From positions 34,378,057-34,442,056 of the forward strand of contig OZ024825.1 in NCBI GenBank assembly GCA_964016985.1: DNA of 64,000 nucleotides, written 5' to 3'. The notes beneath the pieces are model-generated. The model saw nothing but the letters and a program-made list of their open reading frames with translations, had not been told where the DNA came from and made no database searches. Shown piece after piece: positions 45,139-55,870 of this stretch. The stretch comes from Anodontia alba (Eukaryota; Mollusca; Bivalvia; Lucinida; Lucinidae). Every line of letters begins with the position of its first letter. Within the stretch, counting starts at the first letter, position 1. The position numbers and the translations under genes are program-made.

Positions 45139-45525
45139 CTTAAGCTTTCCCCTTGGCCTATCACTTACATGATTGAACAGCAAAGGTTCAGGCGAGACTG
45201 CGCGCATGCGCAGTCTCGCCTGAACCTTTGCTGTTCACATATGCCATAACGACTCTTTTCCCATGGCACGGCTTATTTTATTTGGTTGCTCGCTCTTATT
45301 TGCAGAAGGTACTTGAAACTCACTGCAATGAACTTAAGCTTTCCCCTTGGCCTATCACATGATTGAACAGCAAAGGTTCAGGCGAGACTGCGCGCATGCG
45401 CAGTCTCGCCTGAACCTTTGCTGTTCACATATGCCATAACGACTCTTTTCCCATGGCACGGCTTATTTTATTTGGTTGCTCGCTCTTATTTGCAGAAGGT
45501 ACTTGAAACTCACTGCAATGAACTT
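45139..45525. repeat. Near-identical tandem duplication (about 190 bp) with perfect hairpins
   Basis: Each unit has AACAGCAAAGGTTCAGGCGA, a GACTGCGCGCATGCGCAGTC core and the full inverse, making an exact palindrome of about 60 bp (45177-45238 and 45366-45427). The flanks (TTAAGCTTTCCCCTTGGCC; CATATGCCATAACGACTC; TGCAGAAGGTACTTGAAAC) also repeat. The units differ mainly by a 4-bp indel (TCACTTACATG versus TCACATG). Confidence 0.92.
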
Positions 45526-45824
45526 GTTCACTGCGCTGAACATGTTATTTTATGATTGTGCTGATTATGTTTTGATATGCAAATTATCTTCATGATTGTT
45601 GACTGTAATATGTATTTACATAAAAGAACCCTACTAAGACATTTATATTAAATTTATAAGCAGCTCTGTTGCTCTTATTCGCATCATATCAACTATGTAC
45701 AAAAGCATTTTGGAATCAATTAAATTTATTTCATTGCCAAATCGTGTGAAACCACAATTTACATATTGATTTCATTGGGGCATAATTTATGGAAGCGCAT
45801 AGAGTCCGTATTTATGATCGCGAA

Positions 45825-47274
45825 TATAGGATGGTAGCACGAATATTAGTGACAGGATTACGGATATAACTGATACTAAGACGAATATTCGTAATAAACA
45901 CATATATATGTGAAACTAACACTTAAATACGTGTAAGGATTGCCAATATACGTGATAATCACATGAATATCGTAACTATAACAAGAATACTCATGAAACT
46001 GATACGAATATTCTTGCAAGTATTACCTATATTCCCGTTACCACCATTAAAACTCATAATACGAAAATTCATAATAACAGAACACTTAATCGTAAAGTTA
46101 ACACTTATTTATGTAGTAATATCACGAATATTCCCCGTAAGTAGTGTTACAGGAATATTCGTAATAACAAGTTGAATATTCGTAAAATAGATGAGACATC
46201 GTTATACTACCACGAATCATACGTATAAGCATTGCATATATATATGATACTTTCATGACTATTCACGTTACTTTAACAAATATTCGTATCATTACAAGTA
46301 TTCATAGTACGAACAGAATATTCGTAATTATTATTATCCAGAATATGAATATTCATGTTACGAACACGAATATATTGGAAAATAATACGTAGTAGTAACG
46401 CGAAGTCGTGATTATCAAATGAATATTTGAAATAAAAAAACGAATCCTCGTGAAACTAATACGAATGGTTTTGTTAAGATTCGGAATATATTTGATAATA
46501 ACATGAACATTAAAGAACTTTATCTTTGCGAATATTCGGGCGGATTATTATTGTCAATCCTCGTGTTATCATTACGCATATTCGTATAATTATCTCGTTT
46601 TTTTATTGTCATCTTCACACGAAAATCCGTAATAATAAACGAAAATTCGTAAATATTATTATCACATATAATCCCACTGGTAACACAAATATTCATGTTT
46701 TTATTACAAATATTTGTGTTATGACCCGGAATATGCATGGTCCTCATATGAATATTCGTAATTATAGCATGAATATTCGTAAAAACGCATACGAAAAACT
46801 CATGATATATTACGAAAATTCTAATTATAATGAGATATACATTACGAAAACATGCCTATTCAAATATACTGAAAATTTTACCACCAAAAAGTGAAAATTT
46901 TCAGATGAAAAAATTCTGATATATTTCACATTTCTGCTCAAAACATAGATTGTGGGTACTCGTTAGAACCGCCTCTACGAGGCGGTTCTAACGAGTACCC
47001 ACAATGTATGCATTTAAGCAGAAATAAGAAAAATAATGTATACCCCTGTAAACCCCAGTTTTACTACATAAAAGTGGGGTTTAAGGGGGTCAAAATTATA
47101 TAGGCATGTTTTCATGATGCTCGTGTTATTATTATGTGTATGTGTGATCAATAACATCGATGTACGATGTACTCACACGAATATTCGTGATATCATTCCG
47201 AATAATTGTATTGTTATTGCGAATTTTGCGTTATCACATATATTCAGACCATAAGACATCTATTCATAATAAGT
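45825..47274. repeat. Degenerate AT-rich array with GAATATTCGTAAT motif
   Basis: Dozens of variants of ACGAATATTCGTAATAAC at irregular 20-35 bp spacing on both strands (for example about 45883, 46153, 46175, 46316, 46530 and 46750). The motif is itself palindromic. It is interrupted by MITE-H copy 10 at 46840-47119. Frames of up to 122 codons within it are repeat-derived and have no family features. Confidence 0.75.
46840..47119 (-). mobile_element. MITE-H copy 10
   Basis: CATTACGAAAACATGCCTAT to GTTTTCATGATG, inserted in the AT-rich array; central stem with GAACCGCCTCTACGAGGCGG. Confidence 0.93.
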
Positions 47275-47554
47275 CATTACGAAAACACGCCTATTCAAAT
47301 ATGTAGAAAATGTCACCTCCAAACACTGAAAATTTTTCAGATGAAAAACTCTGATATTTTTCATATTTCTGCTCAAAACATAGATTGTCGTTACTCGTTA
47401 GAACCGCCTCGCTGAGGCGGTTCTAACGAGTACCCACAATCTATGTTTTTGAGCAGAAATAAGAAAAATAATGTATACCCCTGTAAACACCAGTTTTACT
47501 ATATAAAAGTGGGGTTGAAGGGGGTCAAAATTATATAGGCATGTTTTCATAATG
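47275..47554 (-). mobile_element. MITE-H copy 11
   Basis: CATTACGAAAACACGCCTAT to GTTTTCATAATG, 155 bp after copy 10 and in the same orientation. Confidence 0.93.
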
Positions 47555-47839
47555 TAAAAAGATTCTGAACTAAATATGCTTCCGTAATAATTACTTTTAC
47601 TCAAATTTATTGATTAAAAATAAACAAGAAAACAACAAATACAAGAACAAAACTTGTTACAGGTTCTTACTACTAGCAAATCGTTTCCGTTGGAATAATT
47701 TTGGTGATTAACAAGAGTTAATTCTTGAGTATTCATAAGTCTCCCAGTTGTGATTGATGAAATACATTTGACAAGTCTGAGATTGTCCAACAGCTATGTT
47801 TCTCTCATGAATGCATAAATAAAAACGTAGAGAAATATT

Positions 47840-48085
47840 AAGGGGAACAGATGCACTTTCAGGGGAGATAATTCTGTCAAAAGTTTTTACCTCTTCTGTA
47901 AAGGGGTCTACCTATAGGGAAAGAATTTACTCCCTCTGGGAGCAAATTCTTTCCTTATAGAGCAGACCCCTTTTCAGCGAAAAACTGATGTACAGGAAAG
48001 CAAATAGGAAATCACACAAATTGTCTCCCTTGTGACATATGACGGCTTAATCTCCAAGTGCATTCATTCTCCTTAAATAAAGTAT
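47840..48085. mobile_element. CTTCTGAAAAG-family MITE, most complete copy
   Basis: TTAAGGGGAACAGATGCACT at the left and AAGTGCATTCATTCTCCTTA at the right are inverted, TTAA-ended. An inner hairpin has GAAAGAATTTACTCC / GGAGCAAATTCTTTC. It lies just upstream of the first exon of the EGF/lectin gene. Confidence 0.75.
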
Positions 48086-48179
48086 TCGAATTTCCAGTGT
48101 CATGGTACGAATCTTTTGAACTGAACTTTGTAGATTCAATGTGACTAAAACAATTGGAACTATTTCTTATTTCTAGAGC

Positions 48180-48240
48180 ATGAATTGTGTGGTTTTCACG
48201 TTGCTGGTAGTTTTGATAACGGTGACATACACGTACTCTG
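48180..48240 (+). CDS. Secreted EGF/fucolectin-domain protein, exon 1 (signal peptide)
   Basis: The gene has seven visible exons (48180-48240, 48953-49093, 51977-52153, 53001-53195, 54496-54633, 55871-56005, 57461-57598), 985 coding bases or about 328 residues. Domain order is signal peptide (1-20), EGF-like 1 (about 21-68), fucolectin/FTP domain (68-192), then EGF-like 2, 3 and 4 (192-328). No transmembrane segment or stop follows exon 7, so it is probably incomplete on the right. Exon 1 reads MNCVVFTLLVVLITVTYTYS, a typical signal peptide, and ends one base into a codon at donor GTATGT (48241). All later internal exons are multiples of three with phase 1 at both ends. FTP domains bind fucose and related sugars in invertebrate recognition proteins; MEGF/scavenger-type EGF modules often occur in adhesion or phagocytosis proteins. 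A pattern-recognition or adhesion role is an inference. Confidence 0.8.
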
Positions 48241-48278
48241 GTATGTATATTATGTTTCTCTTTCAATTTGGGGGAGGG

Positions 48279-48316
<38 letters not shown>

Positions 48317-48952
48317 AAACGGGTTTATGCCAATGTAATTGTCAAATTGTTCTAGCCTGTTACGGGGAGTATAAATAGATTCTAACTGGATTGTCCACTG
48401 AGAGCATTGAACACACTCACAAAACTGTAAAACAACTGAAGTGTCAAGTTTACTGCGCAAGTCTAGCTAGTTTCGGCCAATTAGGCCTAAACTGTGACCC
48501 TTATATATATTTTCATAAATCCCGGAATGGGCTCAATGATCACAAAGGGCCAGAAACTGTAAAGTCGGGAAGTCAGTATTTTGGGGTACTGCTACACAGT
48601 ACAGTCGACTCTCGTTATCTCGAATTCCAATGGGACCCTCTGAAATACTTCGAGATATCCATACCTCGACATATCAGATTTGCAGAATTGAGGAAAAAAT
48701 AATTCGAACAGCCACATTTAACAAATAATTGGACTCTTGAAGTTAGAGATATATTAAAAATATTGTGGAAAAGAGGAGAAATTGCTCCTTAGGAGCAATT
48801 TCTCTTCTTTTCCACAATATGTTTTTACCTGTTGTTAGATTTTTATGTTAAGGCAGGGGCCCAGATTTTCACTTCGAGATAAGCGGTTATTTGAGATAAG
48901 CTAGGTCGAGATAACGAGAGTCAACTGTATATATATTTTGTTGTGATTTCAG
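48241..48952 (+). other. Intron 1 of the EGF/fucolectin gene
   Basis: Holds an (A)n tract at about 48280-48315, a dispersed repeat at 48400-48590 shared with 41100-41240 and 41500-41600, and Tigger-like MITE copy 3 (48602-48927), which ends 25 bp before exon 2. Confidence 0.8.
48602..48927. mobile_element. Tigger/pogo-like palindromic MITE, copy 3
   Basis: TA-flanked: CAGTCGACTCTCGTTATCTC to GATAACGAGAGTCAACTG. The inner hairpin GAGGAGAAATTGCTCCTTAG is close to perfect. Confidence 0.93.
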
Positions 48953-49093
48953 TCTCTGAGTGCCCATTTGGATCCTTTGGAAGAAAATGCAAATACTCCT
49001 GTCATTGTATGGAAAACGACGCTTGTGATGTCACGTCTGGAGTATGTTTACATGGATGTTCCAATGGCTGGTCAGGACCGTCCTGTCAAAGAG
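48953..49093 (+). CDS. EGF/fucolectin protein, exon 2: EGF-like module 1
   Basis: 47 codons, VSECPFGSFGRKCKYSCHCM through GCSNGWSGPSCQR. The cysteine order C-x7-C-x3-C-x-C then C-x7-C-x3-C-x8-C, with GxxG and GW.G, matches MEGF/scavenger-type EGF-like repeats. Acceptor TGATTTCAG (AG at 48951-48952) and donor GTAAAG at 49094; phase 1 on both sides. The (GA)n microsatellite begins only a few bases after the donor. Confidence 0.88.
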
Positions 49094-49095
49094 GT

Positions 49096-49098
<3 letters not shown>

Positions 49099-49158
<60 letters not shown>
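49099..49158. repeat. (GA)n microsatellite directly after a splice donor
   Basis: About 60 bp of GA dinucleotides starting five bases inside intron 2 (donor GTAAAG at 49094). Confidence 0.97.
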
Positions 49159-49161
<3 letters not shown>

Positions 49162-50144
49162 TCACATTTTGAATGTTCAGCTTCAGATTTGGCCGATATT
49201 GATTTTGCTATTAAAACGTCAAATCCTGTTCTTATGGGAAAAATGAGTAAAATATTTCAATATGTCGTCTGCAGAAAAATTTACCCAGAGTGCTGAGCAT
49301 TAAGTTATTTAACTATTGAGGCAAGTTGATGGGAAATCTGATTTTTTTCCAGAACAGTTTAGTAGATATAATCGACATAGAAGGATAGGATTAACCATTA
49401 TGTAGATGCTATACGACAGACTGCACCCTTAGTTTCAGATTTGGACTCTTCGTTTCTTGAATTTGGACTTGTCCACTGATGCAAATAGGGGTCTCTGTTT
49501 TGTATCAAAAGCAAAATGGCGAACAGTATAGACCCTTATGAGACGTTCGTAACGAGCTGTCTCATCTGGACCTACTTTGTTTGCTCAGGTATTGGTTTTG
49601 GTCTGCTGGGTTGAAAGGGTCAAGTTATTAATCCTAACAAAGATAATGAATTTGATACCCTCTTTAACTGCAGATTAAATTCAATGGCTAGTCAGTCCTA
49701 AACCTTTTCTAACAGGCTTGTGCCTGACCTTACTCCTGTATGTTTTATTTTTGAGCTTACCATCATTCTTCTAATGGTTTTCTTTTGCTTTGACATTCAA
49801 TTTGTAGTCGATTCTGTAGCATTGTTCCATATAATTCCCTGTACATTTTCTATGTTGATGCATTAACCATTTCATCTTTAAGTTCCTAAAGTGGACTCTG
49901 CCATCTTTGAATCTCGTCAGAACCATTGTCCCAAATAGTAGTCTAAGTCAAAAATCAGAATGGCAAATATTGTGGAGACTAATGAGCCGTCTCATTTGGA
50001 TCTACACTATTTGCACAGGTACCTGTTCCGGTCTACAGGGTTGTAAGGGTTAATATTTTAGGAAATGTCTAGGTGGACTGAACAATTCTCAATAGTTGAG
50101 ACTATATCCGGATTATGTGTCTGGGTAGGAAGTCAATAAAACCA

Positions 50145-50660
50145 GGGCCCAGTTGTTCAAAGCTAACGACATCGTTAGTTAACGATTCGTTAAAATTTAC
50201 ATCAAGTGATACGCAAATATCATTACGAAAACACGCCTATTCAAATATATAGAAAAATTTCGCCTCCAAAAAGTGTAAATTTTCAGATAAAAAAAACTCC
50301 GAGATTTTTCATATTTCTTCTCAAAACATAGATTGTGGGTACGCGTTAGAACCGCCTCGGCGAGGCGGTTCTAACGGGTACCTACAATATATGTTTTTGA
50401 GCAGAAATAAGAAAAAATAATGTATACCCCTGTACACCCCAGTTTTACTATATAAAAGTGGGGTGTAAGGGGGTCAATATTATATAGGCATGTTTTCATA
50501 ATGGTTGAAATTTTTTGCTGAAAAAATGTGAGTAGCAAAAGCTACTCACATTTTTTCAGCAAAAATATCAGTATATCAGTATATTAAATCCGCTAAAACA
50601 GTTAACGAAATGACCCTGAACAAGCTCGTTAAGCTAACGACGCTTTGAACAACTGGGCCC
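50145..50660. mobile_element. GGGCCCAGTTGTT MITE copy 2, split by MITE-H
   Basis: GGGCCCAGTTGTTCAAAGCT to TTGAACAACTGGGCCC. The host copy is interrupted at 50221-50503; joining the flanks (GCAAATAT + GTTGAAATTT) restores the sequence seen inverted at 15838-15865. Confidence 0.9.
50221..50503 (-). mobile_element. MITE-H copy 12, nested
   Basis: CATTACGAAAACACGCCTAT to GTTTTCATAATG, inside the MITE at 50145-50660. The host paralogue at 15680 shows that no flanking bases were duplicated. Confidence 0.93.
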
Positions 50661-51098
50661 AGGTTTAAGCCCCAAGCATACTTACTGTTTACTGCTCCAA
50701 GGCGGTATTTTTGTTTCTATTCCCGTTTTGCATGTTGGCTCTGTTGCTGATGAAGCGTTGATTTATGTTGTCATTTCATGTATTTTTTTTTTTTAAAAAT
50801 GGTAAGAAAAAGAACAACTTATCTGCTGTCTTTGAAAGGCTGGGTTCCGTGATGGTGACCTTCACTGGATATTTTATTATCTCACCATTTGAACTAAGAA
50901 GCGAGGCGCCTCTAATGAGTACCCACAGCGTTCGTTTCTGTGCAGAAATTAGAATAAATATTGATCCAGAGCTTTATAAGCCATGAAATTTTCACTATAT
51001 AATGCGAAAAATGAGGGAGAAGTTTGGTTATCATGCATATTGAGACAGATTAATGCAGTAAATAGCTTGCAAGAAGAGCCCAAACAAATTGAAAAACA

Positions 51099-51695
51099 GG
51101 GTCCAGTTGTTCAAAACTAACGATGTCATTAGTTAACGTATCGTTAAAACTTTGATCATTAAAGGCTCCGTATCCCTCAAAAATAGACATTTTATTGTCC
51201 AAGAAAGGTTTAATAAATTGACACATGGTATTAATACAATCATAAAATGTGACACCTGACAGCCAGTAAAATTTCAGTTAAGTCTCTCATTCTTGAAATG
51301 AAATGATTTTTTTATCGTATCTCTGAATTAATGTTGCCAACATTAATTCAAATATATGATAAAAAATCATTTCATTTTTTATTCAGTTCAAAAACGAGAG
51401 ACTAACTGAAATTTTACAGGCTGTCAGATGCTGCATTTTATGATCGTATTTATACTATATATCAATTTATTAAATCTTTCTTGGATAAAAAATGCCTATT
51501 TTTGAGGGATATGGAGCCTTTAAATATAGCATATATGCTAATATTTTTGCTGAAAAAAAAAAATGTGAGTAGCTTTTACATTTGCAAAAGCTACTCACAA
51601 TTTTTTTTTTCAGCAAAAAAAAATACCTGTGAATTAGATATTGTACAGTTAACATTTTGACCACGAACGAGCTCGTTAAGCTAACGATGCTTCTG
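51099..51695. mobile_element. GGGCCCAGTTGTT MITE copy 3, split by the TTAA MITE
   Basis: GGGTCCAGTTGTTCAAAACT at the left, the TTTTTGCTGAAAAAA / GTGAGTAGC hairpin at 51543-51620, and AACGAGCTCGTTAAGCTAAC at 51665-51686; the right terminus is decayed. It hosts the MITE at 51159-51533. Confidence 0.82.
51159..51533. mobile_element. Palindromic MITE with TTAA ends
   Basis: TTAAAGGCTCCGTATCCCTC to GAGGGATATGGAGCCTTTAA; both halves mirror each other almost to the centre (GCCAACATTAATTC). TTAA at both ends suggests piggyBac- or Kolobok-type mobilisation. Confidence 0.9.
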
Positions 51696-51976
51696 GTTAA
51701 AAACATGCGTGAAAATCTCCCTAATAATGTAGACCCTTATATGCCAATGTTTTCACTATATAATAGGAGAACATGGTAATATAAGTTTTTAGAAAACTTT
51801 AACCAAAACATGTGAATATACATTCCCATGTATGTGACCTTGGTATAAATGTTAGTGAGGAGATGGGGCATATATTGGAAAAAAAAAAAAAAAAAAAAAA
51901 AAGAAAAAATAGTTTTGGCAACTGACTTTATCATCCCTTTCGCCGTTCGTTCTGTACCACTGATTTTTTTTTTCAG

Positions 51977-52153
51977 AAAACATAGCATTTGGAAGAGCCT
52001 GTGAGCAGAAAGAGGGTCAGTCTTCACAAAATGCTTCGCTGGCAACTGATACTGATATAAACTCATGTTCAGCCTCCAAGGCAGGCGTACCCGGCTGGTG
52101 GACATTATCGCTAGATGGCGTTCAACAAATAGAAATGTTTACTCTTTTAACAG
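51977..52153 (+). CDS. EGF/fucolectin protein, exon 3: FTP domain, first half
   Basis: 59 codons after a long T-rich acceptor. ENIAFGRACEQ opens the domain in the way fucolectins open (N-x-A-x-G-K), ATDTD corresponds to the A-V-D-G-N segment, and GWWTLSLDG to the conserved pWWxVDL strand. It ends IEMFTLLT at donor GTAATC (52154), phase 1. The Lys/Gln-rich N-terminal strand differs from typical FTP sequences. Confidence 0.85.
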
Positions 52154-52235
52154 GTAATCTCTCTCCCTCTCTCTCTCTCTGAAAGATATGTTTAGCGTTA
52201 AGCAAAAAAAAAAAAAAAAAATGTTATGCAAAACT

Positions 52236-52339
52236 CACAGATTACCCGAGCAGAAAACATTTTTGTTTCTCTCGTAGATTATATGTGCAGACAACAAGTT
52301 TCATTTCCCTCATTGATTACCTTTCATTCTTTCATTCTC

Positions 52340-52418
<79 letters not shown>

Positions 52419-53000
52419 GTTTGTCTGAAAGACAAGTTGAGTGTGAAATAAAATTCATGTTTAGCCTTACCCACTGATTACCTGAGCAAAAATTTTTGTT
52501 GATCTCGCAGATTATCTGTGCGGATATGTTTTGTCTCTGTCACAGATCACCTATGTGGATAACGTGTTTTATTTCATTCACAGGTTACCTAAGCAGATAA
52601 CATGCTTTGTTTTACTCACAGATTACCTCAGCCGATAATATATTTGTATCTCTCACATATTATATGAGCAGATAACATCTTTTGTTTCTCTCACAGATTA
52701 CCGGTCCAGATAACATGCTTTGTTTCTCTCACACATTACCTGTGCTGTATATAACTGTCACAGATTATCTTATGTACCTGAGCAAATAACGTGTATTGTT
52801 GCTCTCACAGATAACCTAAGCGGATAACATGTAGTCTTTCTCTCACAGATTATATGTGCAGATAAAACGTTTCTCTCACAGATTGCATGAGCAGATAACG
52901 TATTTAATTTCTCCCATAGATTACATGTCTGGATACCGGTAATATATCTATTTCTCGAACAAATTGCCTGTTAAAATAAAGTGTTTTGTTTCTCTCACAG
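52236..53000 (+). repeat. Intronic array of repeated 3' splice-site sequences
   Basis: A degenerate unit of about 38 bp, TTTGTTTCTCTCACAG + ATTACCTGAGCAGATAACAT, is repeated through the 3' part of intron 3. AG-containing copies end at about 52240, 52277, 52510, 52545, 52583, 52621, 52696, 52763, 52810, 52848, 52881 and 52919; the true acceptor ends at 53000. Several more copies have lost the AG. A (CT)n expansion (52344-52413) sits in the pyrimidine tract of one unit. Confidence 0.88.
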
Positions 53001-53195
53001 ATTACCTTAGTGACTTTTACAACTGGAGAGTTTATGTAGGGGTGGAAAAGGACATCTTTGGGATGAATCTCTGCACTACTATTCGCATTCATGACAACGG
53101 AGCAACTTTCCACTGCCAGGAACCAGTGACTGGCAGATATGTGACAGTCGTCAACAGAGAAGGGCCTGTAATTATTTGTGATTTTCAAATATTTC
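53001..53195 (+). CDS. EGF/fucolectin protein, exon 4: FTP domain, second half
   Basis: 65 codons beginning DYLSDFYNWRVYVGV (the fucolectin 'evrVG' strand), then CTTIRIHDNGATFHCQEPV, GRYVTVV (the conserved GRYV) and VIICDFQIF (the L-C-E-V type last strand). The cysteines at NLC, FHC and IIC fit the FTP disulfides. Acceptor CTCTCACAG at 53000 is the last of the repeated array; donor GTAAGT at 53196; phase 1. The first dozen exon bases resemble the array's unit. Confidence 0.88.
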
Positions 53196-53307
53196 GTAAG
53201 TATTCGTTATTACTTTTGTTCAGACGGTAAACCACACCAAGCGAAAAGATGCAAACCATTATCTTAATAATCTCAAATATTAAAAGATTGGGAGAGACAA
53301 GTTTGAG

Positions 53308-53370
53308 CAAACAGTTTAGACCCTGATCAGACGTCGCATTCTGCGGCGTCTGATCTGGGTCTGCACTGTT
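53308..53370. repeat. Short hairpin repeat, GGCAAACAGT type
   Basis: GATCAGACGTCGC / GCGGCGTCTGATC inside GCAAACAGTTTAGACCC and GGGTCTGCACTGTTTG; in intron 4. Confidence 0.88.
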
Positions 53371-54495
53371 TGTCAGTCAGCAGACCAGTGTTAGACAGAT
53401 CGACAAACAATAAAATAGACTTGTTCAAGTTTTAGGACAATTATTGTAAGCAGGTATGGTGCTCCATTATTTAGGATTAATATGGTAGATTATGCATCAG
53501 GTTGGCATGCACATTTGCACAGTATGGCAGTCAGCTGGCTAAATTATAACAACGAATGACGAAGATTACTCAGACACATCATCTGAACCTATTGAACTGG
53601 AAAAAGCTTACCGACGTCAAACATCTACAACTTTTTTATCATTTGAAATACAATGTCAAAAAAAACGTAACTTCACACATATACGCACAGCGAAGATTCA
53701 GATCAGCCTGCGCATTTGCGCAGGCTGATCAGAACCTTCACTAGGCACATTTTGGATAGCCAAGGATGCAAAGTTTCTTCATGCGTACAACAAAGACTCA
53801 AATCAGCCTGCGCGGATGCGCAGGCTGATTTGAGTCTTTGTTGGGCGCACATGTCAGAAGGTACGTATTCCCATGTTGTGGCTCCTTTCATTATAAGCCT
53901 GACATAGTTTTGATTGTGCTGTATTATCGCATTTGATATACTGTATAAAACCCTATTGCCGCACTGAGCGCTTAGGTTTTTCAGAATTACTGGAACACTC
54001 GTAGTAAAATATGCGTCTGAAAAGTGCAGACTAAAGAAAGATCAGCAGTGGACTTCATGAGGAGCGTATTTCATAATGCTTATGTAATAGTTTTTTTTTT
54101 CTGATTGCCTTCATAAAAGCATACGTTGTTGGTACTCATTTGAATTGCCTCGATCTTTTGAGGTAATTCAAATGAGTATCAACAACATATACATTTATAA
54201 AGAAGTGTATAAAAAGTACACGGACTGGTATCTGAAGGATGGCTACAGATCAATTGACAACTTATTGCCGCTTCTGTAGATCGAAGATCAAGGTTCCAAT
54301 CATATATATTTTGCGTTAGCTTTGGCAATGACATCAATAGGGCTTATACGGGGTTATAAGTGACCCTTTGGCCACTTGCTCTAGTTACGTATGTTGTAAT
54401 GTATATGTACATGTACTTTTATCAAATTTTATAAGCTCACATTAAAACGCAAACATACGTGTACAGATCTTATATCACAACGTATTTTATTTCAG
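53371..54495 (+). other. Intron 4 remainder
   Basis: Two GCGCAG-type hairpins at 53685-53760 and 53785-53865 and an AACATATG-type hairpin at 54120-54190 (GAATTGCCTC / GAGGTAATTC). Nothing coding seen. Confidence 0.7.
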
Positions 54496-54633
54496 AATGC
54501 AGTCCTTTTACTTTCGGAGAAATGTGTACGAAAACCTGTAATTGTTTAGATTTGAATGAACGTTGCGATATGAAAGGTGGTGTATGCACTTCCGGCTGTG
54601 ATTCCGGTTGGGTTGGAGAGGACTGTTATACAG
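54496..54633 (+). CDS. EGF/fucolectin protein, exon 5: EGF-like module 2
   Basis: 46 codons: CSPFTFGEMCTKTCNCLDLN ... CDMKGGVCTSGCDSGW ... CYT, eight cysteines in the MEGF-type spacing. Acceptor ATTTCAG (54495), donor GTCGGT (54634), phase 1 on both sides. MITE-H copy 13 begins 24 bp after the exon. Confidence 0.87.
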
Positions 54634-54657
54634 GTCGGTACATTACGTTAACACATC

Positions 54658-54920
54658 CACTACGAAAACATGTCTATTCAAATATACTGAAAATTTTACG
54701 ACCAAAAATAAAAAAATTTCAGATAAAAAATTCTGATATTTTTCATAGTTCTGCCCGAAACATAGATTGTGGGTACTCGTTAGAACCGCCTCGGCGAGGC
54801 GGTTCTAAAGAGTACCCACAATCTATGTTTTAAGCAAAAATCAGAAAAATAATGTATACCCTGTAAACCCCAGTTTTACTATATAAAAGTGGGGTCTAAG
54901 GGGGTCAAAATTATATAGGC
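54658..54920 (-). mobile_element. MITE-H copy 13, right end lost
   Basis: CACTACGAAAACATGTCTAT at the left; central stem GAACCGCCTCGGCGAGGCGG; stops at TATATAGGC before the expected terminus. Confidence 0.85.
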
Positions 54921-55870
54921 TATTTATATGAAAGGAATACTTCTTAGCCATAGCTCTAGATGCGGAGCTTTTTTATCGAACAAAAATAATAACAACTTTA
55001 TTTTTCTCCATAAAAAGGCAAATAATTATCGGTACTCATTAGAAGCGCCTCTGCTTTTGTCATAAATTTATGACGTGATTGTACCATTTGATGTTGATAA
55101 ATTTAATCCAGGAATGAAACTTCTGTAACAGAATAATCTATTTCGTTAAGCGGAAGTTCCTTAGGGACCGTTAGTTCAAAATATATAAGATCAATATTTA
55201 GCAAGTCGTCTACATACCAAGTTAAATTAAATACCTCAATAACATTGGTTTGGTTCTGCAGAGAGAGATTACAGGAAGACTCTCTCGTAACAAAAGCAAG
55301 AAGTGCACAATTTGTTATCATTCGAATACCCACGCTTTTCCTATATATTTTAGTATCACATATAATAAAGTTCTTATCGACAAGAGAGGTACGAATATCA
55401 CATCTCTCCGTACTTTACTTTAGTTTATTGTACATTATCTGTTCCTTTGGGATTACTGGACTCGATTGATTTAGTTGAAATTAGAAAATTACTTAACCTA
55501 TGGCTAGGACGTGTGAATAGAGTTTCAGGTTACTCATTGTTCATAAAAAGACTCAATAAAATCGAATCTGCTATCTTTGTTTATATTATGTTTATTGTTT
55601 TGCCTCAAAAGAATCCAATCTTTCAGAATTCATTTATTTGAATGGCGAAGGATGGTGAAGTATCCTGAGAGAATAACTAACCAAGATGTTTCCCTAAGGT
55701 TTAAAGTCTCAGCAGAAAAGGGTGTAAGGGGCTGGCCACGTATGAATCAGCATCTTGCTATCAGTGATTGTGTGCTTGTGCACTCCAGAGTGTTACACCG
55801 ATCCATACATTGCGTGGTGACTCATTTTGGAGATGTTATTTCTAGGCTATTTTGTATATTTTGGTTTTAG
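54921..55870 (+). other. Intron 5 remainder
   Basis: No repeat family recognised except a partial AACATATG-type stem at 54990-55060. Short frames at 55103-55333 (minus) and 55245-55870 (plus) lack family motifs; I do not call them. Confidence 0.5.

Larger units (their letters stand above)
49159..51976 (+). other. Intron 2 of the EGF/fucolectin gene
   Basis: Contains a hairpin-repeat relative (49205-49280), two GGCAAACAGT-type hairpins (49516-49592, 49960-50020), two GGGCCCAGTTGTT MITEs each with another MITE inside, a retroelement tail piece at about 50665-50890, and an (A)n tract at 51879-51907. No coding exon seen between 49094 and 51976. Confidence 0.7.

Noticed and set aside
46526..46894. 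122-codon frame
   Set aside because: Runs through the degenerate GAATATTCGTAAT array into a MITE; low-complexity Ile/Asn-rich translation.
48968..49296. Alternative frames with Arg-Glu repeats after EGF exon 2
   Set aside because: Read-through of the (GA)n tract past a consensus donor; the cysteine pattern fits only the exon up to 49093.
52226..52477. Open frame with Ser-Leu repeats
   Set aside because: Translation of the (CT)n tract in intron 3.
55245..55870. Several plus-strand frames in intron 5 as further exons of the EGF gene
   Set aside because: No cysteine-module pattern and no phase-1 splice pair; EGF exons 5 and 6 join in frame without them.
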